This document shows, piece by piece, positions 7,771 to 16,824 of a DNA stretch of 46,938 nucleotides (positions are counted from its first letter, which is position 1; every line of letters starts with the position of its first letter). The notes below the pieces were generated by a model, which saw nothing but the letters and a program-made list of their open reading frames with translations, searched no databases and was not told the DNA's origin. The translations under genes were made by a program, and so were the position numbers. The stretch lies in NCBI GenBank assembly GCA_902543145.1, contig CACBXG010000010.1:1-46938 (forward strand), read 5' to 3'. This stretch comes from an uncultured SAR116 cluster alpha proteobacterium (GTDB lineage Bacteria > Pseudomonadota > Alphaproteobacteria > Puniceispirillales > Marisalimonadaceae).

Positions 7771-8082
7771 ATGTTTGGAAAAATTTTAAATTTTAAATTT
7801 ATATCTATAAGCGAAGCAAAATTGGCTGCCTCATTTTGTTCTGAAAAGTTTGGTTCTAAAATAAGTGAATATAATATTGTAGGTCTTAATATTTTCATCA
7901 GTCAATCAGGTGATCTAAATGTTTCCATTAAATTTGAAAATCCAGATGCATTGAAAAGCTTTGAATCTAATTATCTAAACATTATTTCAGATCTAAAAGG
8001 AAGTCTGGTTTTTAAGGAAAATAATTTTGTAGGAGTTTGCACTTTTACGTATGAGAAGGAAGCGACAAGTACAGAAATGTAG
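7771..8082 (+). CDS. Small conserved-looking hypothetical protein
   Basis: A 103-residue protein starting with ATG two bases after the GAF gene stop. It alternates charged and hydrophobic segments (LNIFISQSGDLNVSIKFENP) and looks like a compact alpha/beta domain, without signal peptide or membrane segment. I recognise no family. The tight spacing to the GAF gene suggests a functional partner, perhaps an output or anti-factor for it, but this is inference. The dehalogenase-like gene follows after 24 bases, with TAGAGGG as a possible ribosome site. Confidence 0.6.
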   Translation: MFGKILNFKFISISEAKLAASFCSEKFGSKISEYNIVGLNIFISQSGDLNVSIKFENPDALKSFESNYLNIISDLKGSLVFKENNFVGVCTFTYEKEATSTEM

Positions 8083-8106
8083 ATCGATTTCTAGAGGGTT
8101 TTATAA

Positions 8107-9030
8107 ATGATCAAAGCATCAGAAACATTTGAAGGAACATGGCCATTTCTGCCTAATTTTTTTGATGGGAATGGTTTTCTAATGCATTACGTAGATGAGG
8201 GGCCAAGACAGGCTAATCCAATTATTCTTATACATGGCGAACCTACCTGGGGCTATTTATATAGAAAATTCATACCTGAATTGTCAAAATCATATAGGGT
8301 TGTTGTTCCAGATATGATGGGTTTTGGTAAATCAGAAACTCCGCAAGATAAAGAATATACTTTAAAAACTCATGTTGAAAACCTGAGTAGATTAATTGAC
8401 TATTTAAAATTAACCAATATCACATTTGTTGGTCAAGATTGGGGTGGTCCGATAACAGCTGCATATTCAATTAGAAATCTTAATAAAGTTAAAGGTTTTG
8501 TTTTAATTAATACATTATTTGGTTATAGCAAAGAAGAAAGACCTAAAGATTTATCTCCTTGGTTTCAATGGATAAACAAACATTATCAAGATAAAACATT
8601 AGAAGGTATTCTAGGTGAACTTGGATCTACCCTTCTTTCTGTTATGAAGATACCCAACTTTACAAATAATAATATTATTAATGATACATGGATAAATGCT
8701 TATTCATCTCAGTTTCCTGATAGAGCAAGTTGTATAGGAGCTATTAATTTCCCATTAGATGCTCTTTTAAATAGGATTGTACCTTATATTGTAGAGGGCA
8801 TTAAACAAGGTGACCTTAAGTCTTTATGTTCGAAACCAGCCATTTTGGCATATGGAATGAAAGATAAAGCAATTGAACCAGACTATGCCATAAGAGATTT
8901 TAAAGCTCTTTTTCCTGGTTCTAAGGTTGTCGAAATGCCAAAAGCTGGTCATTATTCTCAAGAAGATGAACCAGAGCTTTTAATAAACTTAATAAAAGAA
9001 TTCATGACAGAAAATGAAAATAAATTATGA
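8107..9030 (+). CDS. Alpha/beta hydrolase, haloalkane dehalogenase-like (HLD-I type)
   Basis: A 307-residue hydrolase. HGEPTW at residues 43-48 and GQDWGG at 109-114 are the signature of haloalkane dehalogenases of the DhlA/HLD-I branch: the nucleophile is aspartate (Asp111), not serine, and Trp112 would help bind halide. Asp253 (MKDKAIEP) and His282 (GHYSQED) complete the triad. The expected reaction is hydrolytic cleavage of a carbon-halogen bond to give an alcohol and halide. Fluoroacetate dehalogenases and epoxide hydrolases also use Asp, but their flanking motifs differ. The gene overlaps the DUF952 gene by four bases (ATGA) and probably shares an operon with the GAF gene upstream. Marine halogenated alkanes would be plausible substrates; activity is untested. 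Confidence 0.82.
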   Translation: MIKASETFEGTWPFLPNFFDGNGFLMHYVDEGPRQANPIILIHGEPTWGYLYRKFIPELSKSYRVVVPDMMGFGKSETPQDKEYTLKTHVENLSRLIDYLKLTNITFVGQDWGGPITAAYSIRNLNKVKGFVLINTLFGYSKEERPKDLSPWFQWINKHYQDKTLEGILGELGSTLLSVMKIPNFTNNNIINDTWINAYSSQFPDRASCIGAINFPLDALLNRIVPYIVEGIKQGDLKSLCSKPAILAYGMKDKAIEPDYAIRDFKALFPGSKVVEMPKAGHYSQEDEPELLINLIKEFMTENENKL

Positions 9031-9374
9031 ATTTAGTTTATAAAGTCTGTTCTAAAAATGAATGGGATAAAGCAATCTTAAATAAATTTTATGCAGGATC
9101 AGAAATCGATAATAAAGATGGTTTCATTCATTTATCTACAAAAAAACAATTGAATGAAACGGTGGCAAAACATTTTCGAGGAAAGAAAAATTTGTTAGTT
9201 ATCTCCTTTAGCACTAAGAAAATACAAGATAATCTTAAATGGGAAGTTTCTAGAAATGGTGATCTTTTTCCTCATTACTACGGCAATTTAGAAACAAAAT
9301 TTTCAGAAAAGACTTATAATTTACACTTAAATGCTAATGGCATCCATGAATTTCCTGAAAACTTTTTCTCCTAA
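9027..9374 (+). CDS. DUF952 family protein
   Basis: A 115-residue protein matching DUF952: an N-terminal VYKVCSKNEWDKA strand-helix, DGFIHLST near residues 31-38, LLVISF, LKWEVSRNGDLFPHYYG and a closing HEFPE. The conserved FIHLS and FPHxYG stretches are present. Its biochemical role is not established. The start overlaps the dehalogenase stop by four bases, which implies translational coupling. The last 48 bases overlap the 3' end of the convergent glycosyltransferase gene. Confidence 0.8.
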   Translation: MNLVYKVCSKNEWDKAILNKFYAGSEIDNKDGFIHLSTKKQLNETVAKHFRGKKNLLVISFSTKKIQDNLKWEVSRNGDLFPHYYGNLETKFSEKTYNLHLNANGIHEFPENFFS

Positions 9375-10406
9375 AAAACTTTTTAAAAAATTTTTTTCTG
9401 CTTGAAGTCCGTATTTTTGTCTTAAATTTTTATTATTTATAGCTTCTTTTAAAACATTAGCCAAATTTTCTTCATTCATAGGATCTACACACCAACCTGT
9501 TTTTGAGTCAATTACAGCATCTGTTACTCCTCCATCTAAACCTGCAATTGACGGAATTTTGTAAGCAGCTGCTTCTACATAAGAGATACCAAAACCTTCA
9601 ATAGAGTTGTTCACTTTATATGATGGCATTACAAAAACATCAGAACTTTCTAAAAATTTTTGTTTTAAATTACAGTTTATTTTTCCAGCTAGGAATACGT
9701 TGTTCGATAAATTCAATTTTTTAATATTTTCTTTTAATTCTTCTAATTGTAATCCCTCACCACAAATATTCCACTTGAAAGGTTTCAATAAGTTATTTGC
9801 ATTTAAATATGATAAGCATCTTAATACGGGAAGGATGCCTTTTCTTTTTTCCAGTCTACAAATTGTTAAAAGAGAGGTTACTTCTGACTTATCTGTAGAT
9901 TTTATTTTATTTTTTGATATTTTTTCAAGTGAATAAGTAGGAGGAATAACTACTTTTTTTGTGTTTGAAATTTTTAATTTATTAATCAAATTAGCTGTGT
10001 AATGAGAACTACAAATTATACAAGAAACTCTGTTTAAAGATTTTTTTATTTTTTCAAGCTTTTTTTCTTTTCCCAAAAATTCCTGTCCATGAGCAAAGAC
10101 ATATATTTTATTGATGCTTTTAGGTACAGCATTTAAAGATTTCCAGCTGTCACATATGACAACATCATTATGTTTACAAATTATTTTTAAAAATTTTTTT
10201 TTGACATATGGTCTGAATATTTTGGGAGAAAAATTGTTGTGAATATTAATTTTGAAATTTAAAGCGCTATATTTTTTTGAAAGAAAATGATCTGGGAAAA
10301 TATGTATTTCATTATTTATTGATAATCTTTTACAAATTGAATCCATAACATTTTGCATGCCTCCAGTTCGAGGGGGAAAAGTTTGTGTAACAATCATATA
10401 CTTCAT
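9327..10406 (-). CDS. Glycosyltransferase family 4 (GT-B fold)
   Basis: A 359-residue glycosyltransferase. The N terminus MIVTQTFPPRTGGMQNVM is the donor-independent opening of GT4 enzymes. The C-terminal domain has LLTICRLEKRKGI, NICGEGLQLEELKE, a hydrophobic SSDVFVMPS strand and EGFGISYVEAAAYKIPSIAG, where the conserved glutamates bind the nucleotide sugar. It probably adds a hexose to a lipid or surface glycan at the inner membrane face. It stands alone on this strand, with no other polysaccharide gene nearby, so its product is unknown. Its end overlaps the DUF952 gene by 48 bases in antisense orientation. Confidence 0.87.
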   Translation of the reverse strand: MKYMIVTQTFPPRTGGMQNVMDSICKRLSINNEIHIFPDHFLSKKYSALNFKINIHNNFSPKIFRPYVKKKFLKIICKHNDVVICDSWKSLNAVPKSINKIYVFAHGQEFLGKEKKLEKIKKSLNRVSCIICSSHYTANLINKLKISNTKKVVIPPTYSLEKISKNKIKSTDKSEVTSLLTICRLEKRKGILPVLRCLSYLNANNLLKPFKWNICGEGLQLEELKENIKKLNLSNNVFLAGKINCNLKQKFLESSDVFVMPSYKVNNSIEGFGISYVEAAAYKIPSIAGLDGGVTDAVIDSKTGWCVDPMNEENLANVLKEAINNKNLRQKYGLQAEKNFLKSFLGEKVFRKFMDAISI

Positions 10407-10497
10407 AAATATCTACTATAATAAAAATTAAATTAAATCAAAATGTCTGGTTAAATATCATCTCATATTATAGAATACATCAATTTTGGAGGTTATT

Positions 10498-11100
10498 ATG
10501 TTTAAATTAACGTTTAGTCCTGCTTCTCCATATGTACGTAAGGTTTTATTATCAGCTTATAGAGCTGGAATTCAAGATGAATTAGAGCTAGTTGAGGCAG
10601 GAAGTGAAAATGATACTTTATTAAGAGATAAAAACCCTCTTGGAAAAATCCCAGTATTACAAAAACCTGACGGAGGTTTTTTATTTGATAGTAGAGTAAT
10701 TGTTGACCATTTAAATAAATTAGGAGGTGGATTAATACCTGAAAATGGTTCAGAAAGAGACATTATTTTAAGTAGATCAGCTCTTGCTGAAGGGTTAACT
10801 GACGCATCACTTCTTGTTGTTTATTCAGAGAGATATGCAGGAGGTGAGACACCTTCAAAATTATGGCTAGATTTACAATTAGGTAAAATAGATAAAACAT
10901 TAGATTTTTTGGAAATTGATATTATTAACTGGTCAAACCCAAAAGGGTTTGACGCGGCAAACATTGCCTTAGCGACTGCACTTGACTACATGTCATTTAG
11001 AAATGTTAGGGACTGGAAATCAAACAGACCAAAAATAAGTCAATGGTTTAATAATGTTTCATTAAAACTTCTAGGTTTTACTGAAACAGCTCCCAAATAA
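10498..11100 (+). CDS. Glutathione S-transferase family protein
   Basis: A protein of about 200 residues with an N-terminal thioredoxin-like domain (FSPASPYVRKVLLSAY, then NPLGKIPVLQ and a DSRVIVDHL cis-proline and glutathione-binding region) and a helical C-terminal domain. A frame from TTG at 10486 is open, but GGAGG at 10488-10492 stands five bases before ATG 10498, so the start belongs there. The likely role is glutathione conjugation or peroxide reduction; the substrate is unknown. It is monocistronic, and divergent from the GT4 gene. Confidence 0.87.
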   Translation: MFKLTFSPASPYVRKVLLSAYRAGIQDELELVEAGSENDTLLRDKNPLGKIPVLQKPDGGFLFDSRVIVDHLNKLGGGLIPENGSERDIILSRSALAEGLTDASLLVVYSERYAGGETPSKLWLDLQLGKIDKTLDFLEIDIINWSNPKGFDAANIALATALDYMSFRNVRDWKSNRPKISQWFNNVSLKLLGFTETAPK

Positions 11101-11109
11101 TAAGTAAAT

Positions 11110-12357
11110 CTAAGGTTGAACTAAAACAGCTCTAAAGTCATTTACATTCGTTAAGGTAGGTGAAGTAAAAATTAAATCATCTATTTTTTCAAAAAATTCA
11201 TAGGAGTTATTAGCATTTAAATAATTGATTGGATTTAATTTTTTTATGAACGCTTTTTTTAAAGTTTCCTCTGAGATATATGCTCCGGCATTATCCTCAA
11301 CACCATCTATCCCATCTGTATCAATTGCGAGACAATTTATACCATTTGTATTTTTTAGGTGAATTGCCATTGAAAGCATAAATTCAGTATTTCTACCTCC
11401 TTTACCATTTCCCTTAACAGTCACTGTAGTTTCTCCACCAGATAAAAGTAATATTGGTTTTTGTAAGTTAATATCTTGATATTTTTTTTCTTTTTTAATT
11501 TTCATTGCTAACTCAGCCATTTTTTTACCTTCAATTTTAGACTCTCCCTCAAGTGAATCTGAGATAATGACAGGAATGAAATCCTGCTTTTTAGCAACTT
11601 CAGCTGCTTTTTTTAGAGCCATCATTGGGGTTGCAATCATATATTCAGGAGATTTATTTAATTTTGGTAATGTGTTTTTTATAATAATATCATTTAACTG
11701 ATTATTAATTGAAATCTCATATTTTTCTAATATTTTAATTGAATCTTTATTTAAGCCATTGGCCTGTATAGTTGGGCCTGAACCAATATATGCAGGTTCA
11801 TCTCCAGGGATATCAGATATCATATAAGTTGTAAGTTTTGCTGGATAGATTGCTTTAGCAAGACGACCACCTTTGATTTGAGATAAAGATCGTCTTACAA
11901 TGTTCATTTCATCTATTGGAGCACCACAACGTAAAAGTTCCTTATTTATTCTTTGTTTTTCTTCAAAACTAATACCTTTTGCAGGCAGTGTGAGTAAAGA
12001 TGATGCTCCACCTGAAATTAGAAAAACTACATGATCGTCTTTTGATGATTGTGTGGCTAATTCAAATATCTTTTTAGATGCTAATAAACCATTTTTATCT
12101 GGTTCGGGATGAGAGGCTTCAACAATATTTATAAATTTAGTTTTAGTATAATGACCATACCTTGTTACAACTAAACCTTCTAGAGGACCATCATAAGAAT
12201 TTTCGAATTCTTGTGCCATACTTGCACCTGCTTTACCTGCACCTAATACAATCAGTTTACCTTTTGGCTTTTGAGGAAGATTTCTAAATTTACCTCTTGG
12301 TTTAGCTGCATCAAGTGCAGATTTCATAATCAATTTGAGTGATTTTTCAAAATTCAT
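11110..12357 (-). CDS. gckA: Glycerate 2-kinase (MOFRL family)
   Basis: A 415-residue type II glycerate kinase. The N-terminal domain has GAGKAGASMAQEFE at residues 39-52 and EASHPEPDKNGLLAS, followed by ISGGASSLLT; the C-terminal MOFRL domain has LLSGGETTVTVKG and GGRNTEFMLSMA, then DTDGIDG. The enzyme phosphorylates D-glycerate to 2-phosphoglycerate with ATP and feeds it into lower glycolysis. Older annotation calls this family hydroxypyruvate reductase TtuD, but the kinase function is the better-supported one. It could recycle glycerate released by the tartrate dehydrogenase-like enzymes or by glucosylglycerate phosphorylase in this window. The gene is single and converges on the GST gene. 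Confidence 0.85.
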   Translation of the reverse strand: MNFEKSLKLIMKSALDAAKPRGKFRNLPQKPKGKLIVLGAGKAGASMAQEFENSYDGPLEGLVVTRYGHYTKTKFINIVEASHPEPDKNGLLASKKIFELATQSSKDDHVVFLISGGASSLLTLPAKGISFEEKQRINKELLRCGAPIDEMNIVRRSLSQIKGGRLAKAIYPAKLTTYMISDIPGDEPAYIGSGPTIQANGLNKDSIKILEKYEISINNQLNDIIIKNTLPKLNKSPEYMIATPMMALKKAAEVAKKQDFIPVIISDSLEGESKIEGKKMAELAMKIKKEKKYQDINLQKPILLLSGGETTVTVKGNGKGGRNTEFMLSMAIHLKNTNGINCLAIDTDGIDGVEDNAGAYISEETLKKAFIKKLNPINYLNANNSYEFFEKIDDLIFTSPTLTNVNDFRAVLVQP

Positions 12358-12447
12358 AATAAATTTGCAATTTTAGTTAGTTTCTTAAAGAATGACTTTA
12401 TAAGTTTTTAAATTCAATCATTAAATAAATTAAAGTGCAGGAATGAA

Positions 12448-13236
12448 ATGGCTATTATAGAAAATAAATTAATTGGTAATACTATGTTAGTAACTATTAA
12501 TAATCCTTCAAAACGAAATTCAATGATCATTGGTTTTCACGATGAATTACAATCAACGATCAAAATGGGTGAAGAAAATAAGGATGTAAACTCAATCATC
12601 ATCACTGGTGCAGGAGATTTCTTTTGTGCAGGTGGTGACCTGAATGGTCTCAAAACAAGAAGATCAATGACAGAAAATGAGAGATATGATGCGTTAGGTC
12701 AGTTAAATGGAACAATCCAAGCGATATATGACTGCTCAAAACCAATTATTTCAGCTATTGAAGGTGGAGCTGCTGGTGCAGGTGTTTCATTAGCTATGGC
12801 TTGTGATTTAGTCGTGATGAGTGAACATACATTTTTTTCCTTAGCTTATGTTAAAATTGGATTAACACCTGATGGCAATGCAACTAAATTCTTATCTGAA
12901 ACTATGCCACGTCAAATGCTTGCTGAAATGGCAATGATTGGAGGTAAAATAGATGCCTCTAGATTATATCAAATAGGGGCTATTAATGTTTTGTCTCAAA
13001 AAGGAAATGCAAAAGAAACTGCTTTGGAATTATCTAAAAATTTCGATAATCTCCCAAAAAATTCACTTACTAGAATTAAGAAATTATCTAGATCTGCTTA
13101 TGGAAATAATTTTTCAGAGCAGCTTCTAATGGAAACCGATTTAATGGTGAAATCTATGGGTGATAAAGAGAGCATAGAGGGTATTGATGCTTTCTTAGAA
13201 AAAAGGGAACCGAATTATAAAAAATTAAGAAACTAG
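12448..13236 (+). CDS. Enoyl-CoA hydratase/isomerase family protein
   Basis: A 262-residue crotonase-fold protein. The oxyanion-hole segments are GDFFCAGGDL near residues 56-65 and IEGGAAGAGVSLAMACDLVV near 103-122. The usual second catalytic glutamate lies in a region reading KIGLTPDGNATKFL, where Asp replaces the Glu of classical hydratases, so the reaction may not be simple hydration. It acts on an acyl-CoA thioester in the cytoplasm. AGGA upstream supports the ATG at 12448. The lytic transglycosylase follows 32 bases later but is functionally unrelated. Confidence 0.85.
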   Translation: MAIIENKLIGNTMLVTINNPSKRNSMIIGFHDELQSTIKMGEENKDVNSIIITGAGDFFCAGGDLNGLKTRRSMTENERYDALGQLNGTIQAIYDCSKPIISAIEGGAAGAGVSLAMACDLVVMSEHTFFSLAYVKIGLTPDGNATKFLSETMPRQMLAEMAMIGGKIDASRLYQIGAINVLSQKGNAKETALELSKNFDNLPKNSLTRIKKLSRSAYGNNFSEQLLMETDLMVKSMGDKESIEGIDAFLEKREPNYKKLRN

Positions 13237-13268
13237 ATTGTCTGGCATATTGATTGCTTATCAAAAGT

Positions 13269-13961
13269 ATGAAGTTATTTAAAGCATCAATAATATTTAC
13301 TATGTCTTTTCTTATATTAGCTAAGGAAACTTTCGCAGATAACAGTTACAAATTAAATTTATGCGAAAATACAATCGAAAGTATAGAGTTACAAACTGAT
13401 ATTCCAAAAGGGCTTCTTCTTGGTATAGGAAAAGCTGAGGCTATTAGAAAAATTAATAATAAACATATTATCTGGCCTTGGACAATAAATCATTCTGGAA
13501 AAAGCTTGTTTTTTGAAAATAAAGAACAAATGAAAAACTATGTTTTTAAAAATTTAAAAAGAAATGATTTTAATATTGATGTTGGTTGTATGCAGATTAA
13601 TATCAAATGGCATAAAAACAATTTCAAGAAGATTTCTGATATGTTTGAGGTTAACCCTAATATTTCATATGCAGCTTCTTTTCTAAAACAATTAAAAAAC
13701 AAACATGGCTCATGGGATAAAGCAATAAAACACTATCATTCTTCTGATCCAAAAAAGAATAATCCTTATTTAATTAAAGTTAAAAGTTTTTGGAAAAAAG
13801 TAGAAAATACAAAAATAATTAAAGTTGAAACTAACAAAATTAAAAGTCTAAAAAACACAAATGAAACTTCGCTGGCTAATATGATTAGAGAAAGACAACC
13901 TTATTTGTTTGATAGAATTGACAAGGTTAAGTATTTTAGAAATATATTTTCACAAAATTAA
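13269..13961 (+). CDS. Secreted lytic transglycosylase, SLT domain
   Basis: A 230-residue exported protein. From ATG 13269 it has a clear signal peptide (MKLFKASIIFTMSFLILA, cleavage after TFA at about residue 23); the longer TTG frame from 13254 would bury this signal, so I prefer the ATG. The SLT-like domain has the catalytic glutamate at about residue 57 (GIGKAEAIR), then WPWTINHSGKSLFF, DVGCMQIN and a KHYHSSDP stretch, the order seen in a common alphaproteobacterial family. It would cleave the glycan strands of peptidoglycan in the periplasm. The usual ES pair is EA here, which is a mild deviation. No partner gene is nearby. Confidence 0.78.
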   Translation: MKLFKASIIFTMSFLILAKETFADNSYKLNLCENTIESIELQTDIPKGLLLGIGKAEAIRKINNKHIIWPWTINHSGKSLFFENKEQMKNYVFKNLKRNDFNIDVGCMQINIKWHKNNFKKISDMFEVNPNISYAASFLKQLKNKHGSWDKAIKHYHSSDPKKNNPYLIKVKSFWKKVENTKIIKVETNKIKSLKNTNETSLANMIRERQPYLFDRIDKVKYFRNIFSQN

Positions 13962-14039
13962 ATTAATTAATTGATTAAAATCTAAATAATGTAAATAGTT
14001 AGATTGTTAACAAATTAATTTTTTTGTGAGGTTGTAAGT

Positions 14040-14711
14040 ATGAATGTTAAGGAAGCTTTCATTTCAAGAAGATCAGTTAGAAGGTTTCTTCCAGATCCAA
14101 TACCAAAAGACAAGATAAAAAATATTTTAGAATGTTCTGCTTTTGCACCAAGTGGACATAATATACAGCCTTGGCATGTATATGTTGTAGAAGGTGAAAA
14201 AAAGCAAGCAATTACAAATTCTATTTTAGAATCTATTAAAAATGGTTCTGCAAAAAATTTCAAACAAGAATTTGATTATTATCCAACTGAATGGTTTGAA
14301 CCATTTATTTCTAGAAGAAGAGCAGTTGGATTTGAACTTTATAGGCTTCTTAACATTAAAAGAGATGATTTTGAAGCTAGAGATAAACAAATGCAGGAAA
14401 ATTTTCATTTTTTTGGTGCCCCCCTTGGAATGTTTATAACTATGGATAGACGACTTGCAACAGGAACATTTATGGATGTTGGTATGTTTATTCAAAGTAT
14501 ATTAGTGGGTGCTAGAGGAGAAGGATTGCATACCTGTGGACAAGTTGCTTTTACGAGATTTCATACTTTAATTGCTGACCTTTTAGGTTTCAAAGAAAAC
14601 GAAATGTTAGTATGTGGTGTTTCAATTGGTTATGAGGACAAAAATGCACCTGAAAATGCTTTGAGAGTTGAAAAATTAAATTATAGTGATTTTACTACTT
14701 TTTTTTCCTAA
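14040..14711 (+). CDS. Nitroreductase family FMN oxidoreductase
   Basis: A 223-residue nitroreductase-fold enzyme. The FMN-binding start RRSVRRFLPDPIP is followed by APSGHNIQPWHVYVV, and the C-terminal half has FMDVGMFIQSILVGARGEGLHTCGQ, which contacts the flavin. It would use NAD(P)H to reduce nitro compounds, quinones or similar acceptors; the physiological substrate is not readable. The ATG is preceded by GAGG at a spacing of about eight bases. The MFS transporter follows after 30 bases on the same strand and may be co-transcribed. Confidence 0.88.
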   Translation: MNVKEAFISRRSVRRFLPDPIPKDKIKNILECSAFAPSGHNIQPWHVYVVEGEKKQAITNSILESIKNGSAKNFKQEFDYYPTEWFEPFISRRRAVGFELYRLLNIKRDDFEARDKQMQENFHFFGAPLGMFITMDRRLATGTFMDVGMFIQSILVGARGEGLHTCGQVAFTRFHTLIADLLGFKENEMLVCGVSIGYEDKNAPENALRVEKLNYSDFTTFFS

Positions 14712-14741
14712 CTTAATTTAATTTATATTAGACTAGTAAAT

Positions 14742-15968
14742 ATGAAATTATTAAATCTTGATAGTTCTAAAACTTACTCAATACCTGATTTATATCTGAA
14801 TATAGGACATTTACTTGACCATTTTATGATGCTGATTTTTGCCAAGGCAGCATTTGATGCGGGTAGAGAATTTGGATTATCTTATGAAGAAATTATTATT
14901 TATGGAACTTTAGGTGTGGTTTTATTTGGCGCTGCAGCACCCTTAGCGGGTTGGTTAGCTGACAAATTTTCAAGAGCTATACTAATTACAATTTATCCTT
15001 TTGGTTTGGCCCTAGGTGCATTACTAACTGCTTTTTCAAGTTCTGTAGAGATATTAGGAATTTCATTAGGTATTCTAGGTTTTTTTGCAGCTATTTACCA
15101 TCCTGTGGGTATTGCAATGATTACAAAAAGACCAGGTAAAGTAGGTTTGAGGTTAGGTATAAATGGTGTTTGGGGTAATATGGGGGTAGCTTTAGCACCA
15201 GTCCTTACCGGATTTCTTATAGCTTATGCCGATTGGAGACTAGCTTTTATGCTGCCTGCAATTTTTTGTAGTATATTTGGAATTACTCAATTACTTTCTT
15301 TTATAGAGTTAGATGAAAATATATCAAATTCAAAATCAAAAATTCAAAATAAAAAAAATCAAGTTTTAAAGGAAGGATGGAAAACAGTTCTAATTTGCTT
15401 AAGTATTGTTACATTATCTGGAGGATTTATCTTTGGTTCAATGACATTTCTAATACCAAGATTATTTGAAATTAATTTATCAGAAATTTCCAATGATATT
15501 GCAATAACAGGAATATTAGCAGGATTAGTTTATGCTTTTGCTTCATTTGCTCAAATTGGGACAGGTTGGTTGGCTGATAAAATTCCTCCGAAATATGTTT
15601 TATCAGCTATGGGTGTTGGTCAATTAATTTTCATTTACTTAGCAAGTTTTTCATTTGATTACAGTCTATTATTCATTATGTTAGCTGGGATGTTATTTGT
15701 CTTTGGGCAAGTTCCTATTACAGATATTATTTTGGTAAAATATGTTCAAGATAGTTGGAGAGGTCGAGTGCTTTCAATCAAGTTTATGGTTAATTTATGT
15801 GCTGGTGCTGCAGTCTTGCCAGCAATATCTATTTTGTTAAAAAATGGATATGATTTTTCTTATGTTTTAAAATCATTGGCTTTTATTTCAATTGCTGTAA
15901 TTGTTTCTGGAATTCTTTTGCCTAATAAATCATCAAATTTTATTATCGCCAAACAAAAATCTTTATAA
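14742..15968 (+). CDS. MFS transporter
   Basis: A 408-residue protein with about 12 hydrophobic segments and a central basic loop (about residues 193-212, rich in Lys, Asn and Ser). GWLADKFSRAILI after the second helix is the MFS signature motif, and GWLADKIPPKYVLS repeats it in the second half. The N-terminal half resembles fosmidomycin-resistance-type efflux carriers. The substrate is unknown. It follows the nitroreductase gene closely and has no clear ribosome site. Confidence 0.85.
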   Translation: MKLLNLDSSKTYSIPDLYLNIGHLLDHFMMLIFAKAAFDAGREFGLSYEEIIIYGTLGVVLFGAAAPLAGWLADKFSRAILITIYPFGLALGALLTAFSSSVEILGISLGILGFFAAIYHPVGIAMITKRPGKVGLRLGINGVWGNMGVALAPVLTGFLIAYADWRLAFMLPAIFCSIFGITQLLSFIELDENISNSKSKIQNKKNQVLKEGWKTVLICLSIVTLSGGFIFGSMTFLIPRLFEINLSEISNDIAITGILAGLVYAFASFAQIGTGWLADKIPPKYVLSAMGVGQLIFIYLASFSFDYSLLFIMLAGMLFVFGQVPITDIILVKYVQDSWRGRVLSIKFMVNLCAGAAVLPAISILLKNGYDFSYVLKSLAFISIAVIVSGILLPNKSSNFIIAKQKSL

Positions 15969-15995
15969 ATATCAAATATTACATAAGTTGACGCC

Positions 15996-16820
15996 ATGAA
16001 AAATACTCAAATATTAATTTTTACAGATCTTGATGGTTCGTTATTAAACCATAATAACTTTGAGTTTAGAGAGATAAAAAATTTTATTTTAAATTGTATT
16101 AAAAATGGTATTAAGATTATACCAAACACTAGTAAAACAAAGTCAGAAATTAGAGTGTTTCTTGACCAATTAGGGCAAAATCTTCCTTTTGTTGTTGAAA
16201 ATGGTGCGGCAATACATAATCTCGATCTAGTTCATCGTAAACTCAGATTTAAAAATAACTCACTTGTATTTAGTAGATCTGTAAATGAAATTCTAGAGCT
16301 ATTTGAGAAGCGTATACCTATAGAATTAAAAAAAAGGTGTTCTTTTTTAAAAGATATGAGTTCAATAGAACAGATGAAAATACTTGGTCTTAATAAAAAA
16401 TATCTACCATTTGCACTAAATAGAGAATATTCAATGCCGTTAGTTTTTGATGGTTCCAAAGAATTAGTAAATAAATTTACTGTTCTTTTAAAAAAAATTG
16501 GTATGAAACTCCATGAGGGTGGAAGAATTTATAATATATGTGATGATTGTTCAAAAGGTAAAGCAATGACAACATTAATTGAAAAGTTAAAAAATGATTT
16601 TAATTTCAAGTCATATACAATAGTTATAGGGGATAGCCCTAATGATATTTCAATGTTAAATGTTTCCGATCAACCTTGTATTATTCCTTTACCAAACAGA
16701 AATAATTTATGTCACTTGAAAGATCAAAATATAATTAGAGCAACACAAAGCGCACCACAAGGTTGGGAAGAAGTCGTTAGAGCTTCGCTTAAAAAAATAA
16801 ATTTTGAATTAGAGGGATAG
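15996..16820 (+). CDS. gpgP: HAD-IIB phosphatase, glucosyl/mannosyl-3-phosphoglycerate phosphatase
   Basis: A 274-residue HAD hydrolase. FTDLDGSLL places the nucleophile Asp11 and acid Asp13, NTSKTKSE gives motif II, and GDSPNDISML near residue 213 binds magnesium. The sequence is of the mannosyl-3-phosphoglycerate phosphatase type (HAD-IIB cap). Because the next gene is a GT81 synthase, its substrate is most likely glucosyl-3-phosphoglycerate, which it dephosphorylates to the compatible solute glucosylglycerate. It is the first gene of a three-gene operon; the synthase ATG follows four bases after the stop. Specificity for the glucosyl or mannosyl form is inferred from context. Confidence 0.85.
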   Translation: MKNTQILIFTDLDGSLLNHNNFEFREIKNFILNCIKNGIKIIPNTSKTKSEIRVFLDQLGQNLPFVVENGAAIHNLDLVHRKLRFKNNSLVFSRSVNEILELFEKRIPIELKKRCSFLKDMSSIEQMKILGLNKKYLPFALNREYSMPLVFDGSKELVNKFTVLLKKIGMKLHEGGRIYNICDDCSKGKAMTTLIEKLKNDFNFKSYTIVIGDSPNDISMLNVSDQPCIIPLPNRNNLCHLKDQNIIRATQSAPQGWEEVVRASLKKINFELEG

Positions 16821-16824
16821 TAAA

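Noticed and set aside
15984-15989. TTGACG directly before the gpgP start codon
   Set aside because: It lies within six bases of the ATG, so it cannot be a -35 for that gene, and no -10 fits.
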